Source: Paralithodes platypus (Eukaryota; Arthropoda; Malacostraca; Decapoda; Lithodidae). From it: 64,000 nt of DNA. The stretch lies in contig CM064569.1 in assembly GCA_032716605.1 (NCBI GenBank), positions 14,378,213-14,442,212 of the forward strand, in the 5' to 3' direction. A program made the position numbers and the translations under genes. Positions 10,510 to 20,474 of this stretch are shown piece after piece (positions within the stretch are counted from its first letter, which is position 1; each line of letters starts with the position of its first letter). The notes under the pieces were generated by a model, which did not search any database, was not told where the DNA came from, and saw only the letters and a program-made list of their open reading frames with translations.

Positions 10510-13500
10510 ATAAAGAGTTGCTGGAACTTCTGTTTCATTTGCTTGGCCTCTCTTACTGATTTTCTTTGTGCCTCATTTACACTGAGAGCAATCCAGCTAG
10601 CTCTCACAAACACCTCCGCCTCCTATCCACTTCACTAAACTAAACATGCACACCACACTTCATTCCTCCACACCAAAAAATTTAAAAATTATGAATTTCA
10701 GCCCAGCCTCGGAGTCCCTAGGGGGGGGGGGGGGGACCATAAATGCCGCCACACCCAACCGACCATCCCCTGACGACCCCGCAAAATTACCTGGACCGCG
10801 GCCTGTTACTCTTTCTATTGATTTCTTTTGCAACATTCGCGGACTTTCCTCTAACTTTCACTCTGTTGAACACCATCTCTCCTCCTACAAACCTGATCTT
10901 CTCTTCCTCACCGAAACTCAGGTGTCTGTAGCAACATCCAGCAACCCCTTTTCTGTATCCCCCTACTTTCTCTATCCTAGTTTCAAAGCCAAAGGCGGAT
11001 GTTGTGCATATGTGCACAACAAACTCACTTGCTCTCGTGTTCCCGATTTCGACTCCTCTGAATTCTCTACTTTATGGCTCAAACTTTCCTGTCATTCTCT
11101 TACTAAATATTTCTGTGCTGTCTATCTTTCCCCTAACTCTACCAACTTTTCCAAATTCTTTGACTATCTAAACTCTACAGTGGAACACATTCTATCCATT
11201 TCTCCTTTCTCAGAAATCTCCATCTTAGGAGATTTCAACGTTCACCACTGCCAATGGCTCTCCTCTCACACTACTGATCCACCTGGTGAACAAGCCTACG
11301 TCTTTTCTATCATAAATGACCTAGAGCAGTTAGTTCAGCATCCCACCCGTATCCCGGATCGCATCGGAGATCGGCCCAACATTCTTGACTTGTTTCTAAC
11401 TTCTAACCCTTCTTCTTATACTGTCAATCTTTTCTCTCCTTTGGGCTCCTCCGACCATAAACTTATCTCTGTCAACTGCCCTATCTCTCCAGTACGGCCA
11501 CCCGATCCTCCTAGCCAGTGGCGCTTGTGGCACTTTGGCGCTGCCGACTGGGAGGCTCTCCGGCAGTACTTCTTTGATTTCCCATGGAATGATTTCTGCT
11601 TCCGTGGCCGGGGACCCTCAGAGAGTGCTGAACGCATTACCGAGGTAATCCTATTAGGCATGGAAGCATACATTCCATTCTCTTTCTCTCAGACTAATGC
11701 TAAAAAATCTTGGTTTACTCACGCCTGTTCTACTGCTGTCCGCAATAAGGAGGAAGCATTCAAACGTACCGACGCTTTAAAACTCAAGACTCTCATTCTT
11801 CCTATGTTTCTGCCCGGAATCAAGCCAAATCTGTTCTTCGACTTGCCACACACTCTTTCATCAATAATAAATGCACTGAACTATCCAACTCTAGCTCTTC
11901 CCAAGCTTTCTGGCATCTAGCCAAAAACCTCTCCAACAATTTCTATTCCTCGTCTTTCCCTCCCCTTTCCCATTCTGATGGCACAACCATCACTTCTTCC
12001 TCTGACAAAGCTAAACTCTTCGCTCAAACTTTTGCTAGAAACTCCACCTTGGATGATTCCGGTGCTATTCCTCCCTCTCCACCCTCCTCTCTCTTACTTA
12101 TGCCTAATATCCTAATCTCTTCTAAAGATGTACTTTCTACCCTCTCTGGGCTTAATACTAATAAGGCATACGGTCCGGACGGTGTTCCTCCTGTTGTTCT
12201 CAAAAACTGTGCTTCCGTGCTGACTCCCTGCCTAGGCAAACTCTTTCGTCTCTGTCAATCCTCTAACGTCTTCCCTTCATGCTGGAAGTTTGCTCACATT
12301 CAACCTGTCCCAAAGAAGGGTGACCGCTCTCAACCCTCCAACTATCGTCCAATTGCTCTCATCTCTTGTCTTTCTAAAGTTTTTGAAACTATTCTTGCTT
12401 CCATATTTCTTAAGCATTTCTCTTTTCATAATCTGCTCTCAGATCGCCAGTATGGCTTCCTTAAGGGTCGCTCTACTGGTGATCTTCTTTCATATCTTAC
12501 TAACTCTTGGTCATCCTCCTTTCGGGACTTCGGTGAGACTTTTTCTATTGCACTAGACATATCAAAAGCCTTCGATAGAGTCTGGCACAAATCTTTAATT
12601 TCTAAACTACCCTCCTTCAGTTTCTATCCCTCCATCTGTGCCTTTGTCTCTAATTTCCTTTCCGGCCGTTCCATAGCCACGGTTGTGGACGGCCATTGTT
12701 CACTTCCTCACCCTATAAACTCCGGTGTTCCTCAGGGCTCTGTCCTATCTCCTATTCTTTTTCTAATTTTTATAAATGATCTCCTCAACTGTACCTCAAT
12801 TCCCATCCATTCATACGCAGACCAGACGACTCAACCTTACACTACTCCATTAGTTTTTCAGAACGCCCCAGCCAGCAATCCCTCAACGACAAACGTAATG
12901 AAGCCATAGAACTCTTAAATGATGATCTAAATACTATCTCCAATTGGGGCAGAGAAAACCTTGTTACCTTTAATGCTTCCAAAACCCAATTTCTCCATCT
13001 ATCTACCCGTAAGGAACTCCCAGCGGACTATCCCTTATTCTTCAACAATACAAAAATCAATCCTTCATCTTCTCTCAATATTCTTGGTGTCTCCTTTTCT
13101 TCTGCTCTCAGTTGGAAGGACAATATTACCAGTCTTGCTAAGGCAGCCTCCCAGAAGCTGGGTGTGCTCAACCGCCTTAGGGGGTTCTTTTCCCCTGCAC
13201 AGCTTCTTGCTCTGTACAGGAGCATAGTGCGTCCTTGTATTGAGTATTGTTCACATGTGTGGGGAGGTTCTTCTCACACCGCTCTCCTAGACAAAGTTGA
13301 AAGGAAGGCCTTCCGTATCATTAACTCCCGTCTACTCACCAACTCTCTGCAATCTCTCTCTCTCCGCCGCAATGTTGCATCTCTCTCGCTATTCTATCGC
13401 TACTATAATAATCAGTGTTCCTCAGAGCTTTCCCAGTGTATACCACCTCCTTTACGTAGGGCACGTGGTACCCGTCTTGCAACTCAATCCCACCCCTACT

Positions 13501-13760
13501 CTGTGCAACTCTCCAACCCAAGAGTGAAACGTTACTCTCAAACTTTCTTCTACTCAACAGCTGAGCTCTGGAACTCTCTCCCAGAATCAGTCTTTCCCTC
13601 TTCCTATGACTTAAATTGCTTCAAACTCAGTGTGTCCAGGCATTTTGGCTCGAACGTCCCTTGATTTTGGCCCTGTCACTCTTTCAACTATGGGGGAGGC
13701 ACTCGCTATAGGCAGTTCTGCCTTTTGCCTCCCTCAATCACATAGAAAAAAAAATACCGT
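10510..13760 (+). mobile_element. LINE D, near-complete ORF2 region
   Basis: A plus-strand non-LTR element with endonuclease, reverse transcriptase and C-terminal region (10646-13664) and a short 3' UTR ending in an A-run at about 13746-13755. Both flanks are TA repeats. I see no ORF1, so it is probably 5'-truncated upstream of 10646. Other copies lie at 5815-6300 and 58735-61790. The group is Jockey/CR1-like by general resemblance. Confidence 0.85.
10646..13664 (+). pseudogene. LINE D EN-RT polyprotein with frameshifts
   Basis: From the ATG at 10646 the frame gives a short Pro-rich leader, then an APE-type endonuclease: CNIRGL (Asn), LFLTETQ (Glu), [10 protein letters not shown] (Asp/Asn) and [10 protein letters not shown] (the SDH box) at about residues 55-280. 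The frame is lost near 11790 and ends at 11920. RT resumes in another frame at 12049-12909 with YGPDGVPP, DISKAFDRVWH (motif A) and SGVPQGSVLSPILF (motif B). At 12820 a 4-nt insertion turns the expected YADD into YAD followed by a shifted frame, destroying the catalytic box. The tail resumes at 13164-13664 (LGGFF-type thumb, YRYYNNQCSSELSQC, TAELWNSLPES). At least two frameshifts make it inactive. Confidence 0.88.
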
Positions 13761-13767
13761 ATATTAT

Positions 13768-13771
13768 ATAC

Positions 13772-13809
<38 letters not shown>

Positions 13810-13812
13810 CCG
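13768..13812. repeat. (TA)n microsatellite
   Basis: A TA run directly after the LINE D tail. Confidence 0.85.
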
Positions 13813-13828
13813 GTACATGTATATATAG

Positions 13829-14078
13829 TTGATTAAAATAGGACTTCAGAGGCTATCAATCCTATTGGATTATTAAGCCAGCACACTTAAAGTCAAGAAT
13901 ATCGTCAGGACTGGAGCCCCTTTTCGATAAGTCCAGTCCCTTGTAGATCAGTGTCACATATACACAAGGGACTGGGGTTATCGAAAAGGGGTTACAGTCC
14001 TGACGCTATTCTTGACTTACAGTGTGCTGGCGTGATAATCCAGAAAGGTTGATAGCCTCTGAAGGCCTATTTTAGCTA
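13829..14078. mobile_element. Foldback MITE (MITE-3), complete copy
   Basis: The left arm reads aataggacttcagaggctat, gattattaagccagcacac, gtcaggactggagccccttt; the right arm is its inverse. The two arms of about 110 bp leave a short loop around 13955. Left-half copies occur at 30098-30222 and 30869-30992. Confidence 0.8.
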
Positions 14079-14099
14079 CGCATGTACACAAGAATATGC

Positions 14100-14597
14100 T
14101 AGCCCCTGATCACCATGGGTGAGCCTTGATTACAGACTACATTCACATCCAAAACCATTCCAACAGTACCATAATATTCTACATGCACCCTTCACATACA
14201 CAGGAACAAGCTACTGTAGACTATCAAACGATATGCCTCGTAGTATGGAAGCATATTGAAGCGATTGATTCGTGTCCACCTCCTAGGATATTAAGGCATC
14301 TGGCAATAGACAGTTAGATAGATAGAGCTTAACTTAACCAAACATATCTTAGCCTTATATTACGTCATTCCTATGCACTAAATCATTATCATAAAATATA
14401 TACAAATAGCAAGTGTTTGGTTAAAAAAAAAAAAAAACAATGTTGGTGTAGGTCAGGCATCAATCTATAACACTAATGATGCGCGATATAATGTGTGTTC
14501 CTTACTCTACTGACATTAACTGATCTTGCCAATATAAACATATATACATGTATGAGAGAATAATATAACCATCATTATGTGTGTGTGTGTGTAATAA
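14100..14597. other. No recognisable gene or element
   Basis: AT-rich sequence with a poly-A run at 14425-14438 and a short GT run at 14578-14591. The 63-residue ORF at 14126 has no recognisable motif. Confidence 0.5.
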
Positions 14598-14765
14598 TAA
14601 TAAATAATAATTTTCGTTTTATTGTTCATTGCAGCCCTGAGGCTGAAAATCTACAGAGTTTTTCTTAAGCCTAGGTACATTACAATATTTATTCTACCTT
14701 AACTACGAGGTCACATGCGAACTTTCGCAAGACATAGCGCCTTAAACCACTGGACCACAGCGACC

Positions 14766-14766
<1 letters not shown>
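14598..14766 (-). mobile_element. tRNA-derived SINE (SINE-2)
   Basis: On the minus strand it starts GGGTCGCTGTGGTCCAGTGG with an A-box-like GTCCAGTGGTTTAAGGCG and a degenerate B box (AGTTCGCATG). The body contains ttttcagcctcagggctgca, and it ends in a TAATAA-type tail at 14592-14605. The acceptor stem does not close, so it is a SINE and not a tRNA. Confidence 0.55.
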
Positions 14767-14812
<46 letters not shown>

Positions 14813-15000
14813 AAGCAGATGTTAGCTAATGTGCAGGTGTGACTGTCAGTACAGATGCGGGCTTTAGGATAGTTACAGCTGTGTGTGTGTGTCTGTAGGT
14901 GTGGGAGTGTGTCTGTAGGGTTGGGGTGTAGGTGTGGGGGTGTGTATGAAGGTTTGGGGGTGTGGGGGTGTGTATGTAGGCTTGGGGGTGTGGGGGTGTG
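14767..15000. repeat. (GT)n microsatellite and GT/G-rich minisatellite
   Basis: Pure GT at 14767-14811, then degenerate units such as tgtaggtttgggggtgtggg at 14880-15000. Confidence 0.85.
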
Positions 15001-15012
15001 ATGATGTGCTAT

Positions 15013-15220
15013 GTGATAAACGGTTTATTGCTAATTGGCAGCCGGATGGGGCTGAAAATCCACATTTTACATACTAATTGATGCACATATGAGAAGAATA
15101 TTTGTATATAATACATGTAAAACATATACTAATTAAAAGTGCAAGAGAGTACTTGACATTTGAAATTTGTAATTACACGTTAGACTACATCTAGTGCCAC
15201 GCAATATAAATATACTTTAT
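15013..15220 (-). mobile_element. SINE-2-related 3' domain
   Basis: The segment cagccggatggggctgaaaa corresponds to the 3' body of SINE-2 (cagccctgaggctgaaaatc), in the same orientation and after a similar AT-rich tail. No tRNA head is visible, so it may be a different SINE sharing a 3' domain. Confidence 0.45.
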
Positions 15221-15224
15221 ATTT

Positions 15225-15557
15225 ACTAGTACGTCGGCTGTTCTCATGGTTAAAGTATTTTACTAGTACGTCGGCTGTTCTCATGGTTAAAGTATTTTAC
15301 TAGTACGTCGGCTGTTCTCATGGTTAAAGTATTTTACTAGTACGTCGGCTGTTCTCATGGTTAAAGTATTTTACTAGTACGTCGGCTGTTCTCATGGTTA
15401 AAGTATTTTACTAGTACGTCGGCTGTTCTCATGGTTAAAGTATTTTACTAGTACGTCGGCTGTTCTCATGGTTAAAGTATTTTACTAGTACGTCGGCTGT
15501 TCTCATGGTTAAAGTATTTTACTAGTACGTCGGCTGTTCTCATGGTTAAAGTATATG
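15225..15557. repeat. 37-bp tandem satellite, nine copies
   Basis: Units start ACTAGTACGTCGGCTG at 15225 and repeat exactly every 37 bp to 15521, the last copy ending near 15555. The copies are essentially identical. The unit contains the palindrome TACTAGTA. No spacers lie between units. Confidence 0.97.
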
Positions 15558-15930
15558 CCTCAACATCTCTAACACATTCCTAATTTCTTATGTGTTCATT
15601 TATATATGTTTATTTCTATATATTTGTTTTATTGTTTTCCAATGGCAGAGTAAAGATGATGGAAATACATTGATACACCTTAATATATAGAGGTCCTGTA
15701 CAATATGGACAAAGGACATATGTACTGTATATGTTAGATAAGACCTAAAACATTTATTGAAAAACAAGATCATTCATTAGATGTCCGGTTCCATACTTGA
15801 AAATTGCTAATTCATTTATTTTTGGTATTTTAAAGTAAGTTTATATCATTAACTATTATTGTATGATCAATATGTTGGTACTATGTGTTTGTATATTTCA
15901 CTAATATTCCTTTTCTTTTCTTTACAGGTG
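15558..15930. other. No recognisable gene
   Basis: AT-rich sequence without coding signal or clear repeat. Confidence 0.5.
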
Positions 15931-16110
15931 AGTACTGGAGGGGGATGTTGGTGTACTGGTGGTAGGTGGTGTGTGTGTGTGGATGTTGGTGTACTGGTAG
16001 TAGGTGGTGTGTGTGTGTGTGGATGTAGGTATACTGGTAGTAGGTGGTGTGTGTGTGTGTGTGTGTGTGTGGCTGTAGGTGTACTGGTAGTAGGTGGTGT
16101 GTGTGTGAAT
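15931..16110. repeat. GT-rich minisatellite (ggtgtactggtagtaggtgg units), left part
   Basis: Four or five units of about 40-55 bp, each ggtgtactggtRgtaggtgg plus a variable (tg)n. The same unit reappears at 17065-17150, so the array seems to be split by the LINE E fragment. Confidence 0.85.
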
Positions 16111-16119
16111 TTATATATA

Positions 16120-17064
16120 CAGTATATTACATATGTTGCGTTCAAGACTTACAACTATTTAATAATAAAATGTAAAAATATTCACCTTAATTAAAAACAA
16201 AGTATTACAGTACCAGTTAATTCATAAGACAAACTGCTGCTCCAAGCTTTCGTAAGGAAATAAATCTTAAAAAGAGTATTTTAAAAACTATAACCACAGT
16301 AAAGAACATGAAATATATTGTCCCCGTTGATAAATAGAATACAGTAATATATAAAACATTCTTAAAATAAAATCACCTGGCTTGACCATGATTGTACACA
16401 GGCTCACGTCTTGGTTCATGTCTTTGAACCCATGTGATCCGAGATTTAACTATGTCTATTTCAGTGTGTGTCATATCAATATTATATTCATCCATGAAAT
16501 ATTTTACAATACTAGGGATTAGGTATCCATTTTGCAAATAATACATATTAAATTTTATAATAGGGATGTTAGATCGCAGCAGCCTGTGGTAATATCTTGA
16601 ATGTATCAAAGCCAGGTGATGTCTCAGCAATAGCTGATCACATACCTCCGCCACCTCATGACTACTTGCGTATGTGAGAACGTTCAATATGCGCTTTAGT
16701 GCATTATTCATGGCTACGTTAAAAGGTTTATAAATTTGTGATGTTAAAACATTATGGTGCCGCAAACTTAATCCATATTCTGGAGTGCAGTATGACTTAA
16801 AAAGATACATAACAGTTTTAAAATCGACGCCCTTAATAACCCGTGATATAGAGTTAAAAGAAGCATAACAGGATTTCAGTCTAAGATCAACATCATCTCT
16901 GTCATGCAGATTTGAGGTTATGATGTGCCCCAAATATTTGTAAGAAGTTACAACCTGAAGATTGTCATTACATAGAACAATATTATCAGTGTTTGGCTTT
17001 ATATTCTTGCTAATTATCATGCATTTTGTCTTCTTTTTGTTAATCTGTAATTTATGTTCATTTA
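16120..17064 (-). mobile_element. LINE E 3' fragment
   Basis: A minus-strand reverse-transcriptase C-terminal fragment with about 250 bp of AT-rich 3' UTR (16120-16372), lodged inside the GT minisatellite. Its family differs from LINEs A-D, F and G. Confidence 0.75.
16373..17064 (-). pseudogene. LINE E reverse transcriptase, C-terminal part
   Basis: The frame reads LQINKKKTKCMIIS, the post-FADD segment in which the RT reads its primer strand, then TSYKYLGHIITSN, FNSISRVIKGVDFKTVMYLF and SYCTPEYGLSLRHHN, ending PVYNHGQAR and a stop. This is the typical thumb and connection region of non-LTR reverse transcriptases. No catalytic FADD is present, because the 5' side is truncated at the repeat boundary. 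The frame stays open for about 230 codons, so the copy is not old. The Thr/His-rich extension upstream of 17064 is repeat translation. Confidence 0.75.
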
Positions 17065-17155
17065 GTTGTATACTGGTGGTATGTGTGTGTGTGTGTGTAT
17101 GGATGTTGGTGTACTGGTGGTAGGTGGCATGTGTGTGGTGAACTGGTGGAAGTGT
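17065..17155. repeat. GT-rich minisatellite, right part
   Basis: Units gtgtactggtggtaggtgg as at 15931-16110. Confidence 0.8.
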
Positions 17156-17309
17156 ATGACTTGTGTGATACAAACAAAATCAAGACTCTCGGTCTGAATG
17201 AAATCTCATTTATTCTTGACTAGATATTTGCATTTTCAAAGGCTCGTTTAATCGATTCGAGGCTTCAAGGTGTACCAAAATTACTGAGCGCGACTGTTCA
17301 ATCATACTT

Positions 17310-18105
17310 ACTTACTTACTTGTGTTACTTGTGTTGAGTTCGCCACTGCTAGTGGCACCGAGGAGCGCGCCGCCCCTCATTCTGGGTGGTGGTTTGGTGC
17401 AGCAGACTGTTCGAAGGGGCAGCACGCTCCCCTGCGAAGATGGGCTCGTCTGACACTTTTTGCAGTTCGACATCGAGGGCTCTCTTGAAGTTGTCTAACG
17501 AGACGCCCCTCATGTCTCTTACTCGCCGTGGGAGTTTGTTGAAGAGACGTGGGCCTCTATGTGATAACCAGCCCTCTCGCAGAGAGCCCATAGCACCCAT
17601 GTTATTCATCCGGGGGATATCGCATTCCCAGCCTCTCCTATCACTGAATTTAATGGCTATCGGGGTATGTATGTCTGGTACTAAACCCTCTGCGATTTTC
17701 CACGTGTTTATTATTAGGTAACGTTCTCTTCTACGCTCCAACGAGTACAGTTTCAGTGTTTTTAAACGTTCCCAATAGTGTAGCTGTTTTACCGAACTTA
17801 CAGTATATGTGAAGTGAAATTCCTTTGTACACTCTCTAAGTCATTTATTTCACATGCTTTGTATGGGGATGTTAATACGCTACAGTATTCAAGCCGCGGT
17901 AGCACTAGAGATTTGACGAGTGTTATCATAGGTAATTCACCGCGTGTTTTAAATGTATGCAGAATCCAACCCGTTAGACGTTTCACAGCCGCAACTTTGA
18001 CCTGATTATGTTCTTTGAAACCCATATTTTCAGACATTAACACCCCAAGGTCTTTCACACTGGCTCTCCTTTATATTATGTGGTTAGATTCTGTTACGTA
18101 GTAAT
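17310..18105 (-). pseudogene. LINE F, 5'-truncated 3' part
   Basis: The minus strand encodes the C-terminus of the LINE F reverse transcriptase: VKDLGVLMSENMGF, RLTGWILHTFKTRGELP, LPRLEYCSVLTSP, LERRRERYLIINTW and RLFNKLPRRVRDM. One frame break near 17795 splits it into two ORFs (17349-17741 and 17798-18058). The 3' end carries short TTAC repeats (17307-17325) in place of the AAGGT tail seen in other copies. Its source is the family whose near full-length copy lies at 51150-56350. Confidence 0.85.
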
Positions 18106-18143
18106 CCCTACATACCTACACACCCTTTTGCATAGTTGAATCT

Positions 18144-18517
18144 TTAAGGGGGTCACCGTTTTTTTTTATCTTTTATCTTTCTCTCCTTTTTTCTCTTTCC
18201 CTTGCTTGTATCCATTCGGCCCCATTCAGCCAACTGTTTTAAGACGTTTATCCCCATCTAGGTGTCGATTTCTTCCTGGCGAGCGATAGCGAGCCAGCAT
18301 TGTATGGAGAAATCCGGCTCCGCCGGAGAAATTTTTCTTTCGAAAAATTTACAAATTTAGCTTGCTGTCAAAACAAAAATATCTATATGCTGGTGAGCGG
18401 TAAATATTGACACCTGGATGGGGGTAAACGTCTTAAAACAGTAGGCTGAATGGGCCGAATGGATACAAGCCAAAGAGAGAGAGAGAAAGGAAAAAAAAGC
18501 GAGGTGGGCTCCCTTGA
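18144..18517. mobile_element. TTAA foldback element, complete copy
   Basis: Starts TTAAGGGGGTCACC and ends AGGTGGGCTCCCTTGA. Arms of about 150 bp include ttcggccccattcagcc, taagacgtttatcccc and aggtgtcgatttcttcctgg, each mirrored on the right. The centre carries aaatccggctccgccggaga and aatttttctttcgaaaaatt hairpins. The right TTAA is mutated to TTGA. Confidence 0.8.
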
Positions 18518-18668
18518 AGCCAAGTTGTGATGCCTCTGGGTTGGGTTCGATGCAGATTCAAATGGGTGTGCAGGTATTATGGGTGGCGACTGTACGTGTG
18601 GGTGATGAAGCGTGGTACAGGGGAGGCATGCTGTTCATATCCGATGGTCCACAAGCAGTCTATTGGAA

Positions 18669-19090
18669 CCAAACCACATTAACGCTCCGCATGCATTCCC
18701 ACAACCACACTCACATCAACACTCCACATGCATTCCCACAACCACACTCACATCAACACTCCACATGCATTCCCACAACCACACTCACATCAACACTCCA
18801 CATGCATTCCCACAACCACACTCACATCAACACTCCACATGCATTCCCACAACCACACTCACATCAACACTCCACATACATAACCACAACCACACTCACA
18901 TCAACACTCCACATGCATTCCCACAACCACACTCACATCAACACTCCACATACATTCCCACAACCACACTCACATCAACACTCCACATACATAACCACAA
19001 CCACATCAACACTCCACATACATTCCCACAACCACACTCACATCAACACTCCACATACATGCCCACACCCACAACCACATCAACACTCCA
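18669..19090. repeat. 37-bp CA-rich minisatellite
   Basis: Units of 37 bp, containing attcccacaaccacactcac and atcaacactccacatgc, repeat about 11 times with small variants (acataaccacaa). Long His/Thr/Pro ORFs over the array are artefacts. Confidence 0.9.
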
Positions 19091-19834
19091 TATATATTCC
19101 CACACCCACAACCACAACCACATCCCCACATCCGTATCCACAATTACAACTACACTCACACCCACAACCCCACATAGTCACAACCACACTCATTTCCACA
19201 TCATCACCCCACATCCATTCCCACACCCACAACAACACCCACATCCACACCCCGACATCCATATCCACACTCACAACTACACTCGTTCTCGCACTCACAC
19301 TCACACCCACATCCATATCCACACTCACATCCATATCCACACTCACAACTACACTCGTTCTCGCACTCACACTCACACCGACACTCACACCCACATCCGT
19401 ATCCACACTCACATTCATATCCACACTCACATTCATATCCACACTCACATTCATACCCACACTCATTCTCACACCCACATTAACACCTACACATTCACGT
19501 TCATACCCACACCCATATCAACACCCCTACATCCATATCCATTCCCACACCCATACTCATTCCCACACCCACTCACAACCATATTAACACTCCACATACA
19601 TTCCCACACTCGCATCCCTACATCCATATCCATTCTCACACCCGCACTCATGCCAACAACCACAATCACATTAACGCCCTCACATCCACATCCATACCTA
19701 AGCCAACACTTACATATTTTACACCCACATCCACACCAACCCAAACACTTAGAACCCCATCCACACACACTCCAGCCCCACCATCACACACGCCCACCCA
19801 CATACAGTACATCAACCCGATCTTAGCTACTCCA
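19091..19834. repeat. Degenerate CA-rich repeat (cactcacatccatatcca)
   Basis: Short units of about 12-18 bp of the form ccacactcacattcatat, grading into less regular CA-rich DNA. Confidence 0.85.
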
Positions 19835-20105
19835 CCACACACTCCACTCACACCCCACCACACTTCACCCCTACCCCTACATACCTCGCCCATTCCACCC
19901 TCACCCACCAACTCCACCACACACTCCACTCACACCCCACCACACTTCACCCCTACCCCCACATACCCCACCCATTCCACCCTCACCCCACCAACTCCAC
20001 CACACACTCCACTCACACCCCACCACACTTCACCCATACCCCCACATACCCCACCCATTCCACCCTCACCCCACCAACTCCACCACACACTTAACACACA
20101 CACAC
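19835..20105. repeat. 83-bp minisatellite, about three copies
   Basis: The segment acactccactcacacccc recurs at 19841, 19921 and 20004, giving a period of about 80-83 bp. Confidence 0.85.
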
Positions 20106-20189
20106 CCACACACTTCGTCAGAGGTTCGGATAATCAGTTCGAAGCTCCAAAAAACTATCCGGATTACTAACCGCAGCTGTCCATTGTGA

Positions 20190-20285
20190 GGTGTATCTGC
20201 TGCAGGTAACCAGGTCAAGGTAATTGACCACTTGCGAGTTTCTTTCTATAGGGAAGTTGGAGCTGTAGACGTTGATATTTAGCAG
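20190..20285 (+). repeat. Left arm of a long inverted repeat
   Basis: The segment taattgaccacttgcgagtt, then ggaagttggagctgtag, is mirrored at 22140-22235 (ctccaacttcc, then aactcgcaagtggtcaatta). The pair encloses two 23-bp arrays and LINE C copy 2, so the original element was a short foldback later enlarged. Confidence 0.75.
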
Positions 20286-20296
20286 AATTAACAGGT

Positions 20297-20470
20297 AAAA
20301 TACAGTTGTAGTGCATATATGAATACAGTTGTAGTGCATATATGAATACAGTTGTAGTGCATATATGAATACATAAAATACAGTTGTAGTGCATATATGA
20401 ATACAGTTGCAGTGCATATATGAATACATAAAATACAGTTGCAGTGCATATATGAATACAGTTGTACAAA
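20297..20470. repeat. 23-bp tandem repeat, left array
   Basis: Unit acagttgtagtgcatatatg + aat, with occasional acataaaat spacers, about six to seven copies. Confidence 0.9.
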
Positions 20471-20474
20471 GGAG

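Noticed and set aside
10009..10510. Tyr/Ile-rich ORFs on both strands
   Set aside because: Translation of a (TA)n microsatellite.
15225..15557. CRISPR-like direct repeats
   Set aside because: The 37-bp units are contiguous with no spacers, and the window is eukaryotic.
18514..19826. Two overlapping long ORFs (357 and 404 codons), rich in His, Thr and Pro
   Set aside because: They translate a CA-rich minisatellite; several frames stay open only because the repeat lacks stops.
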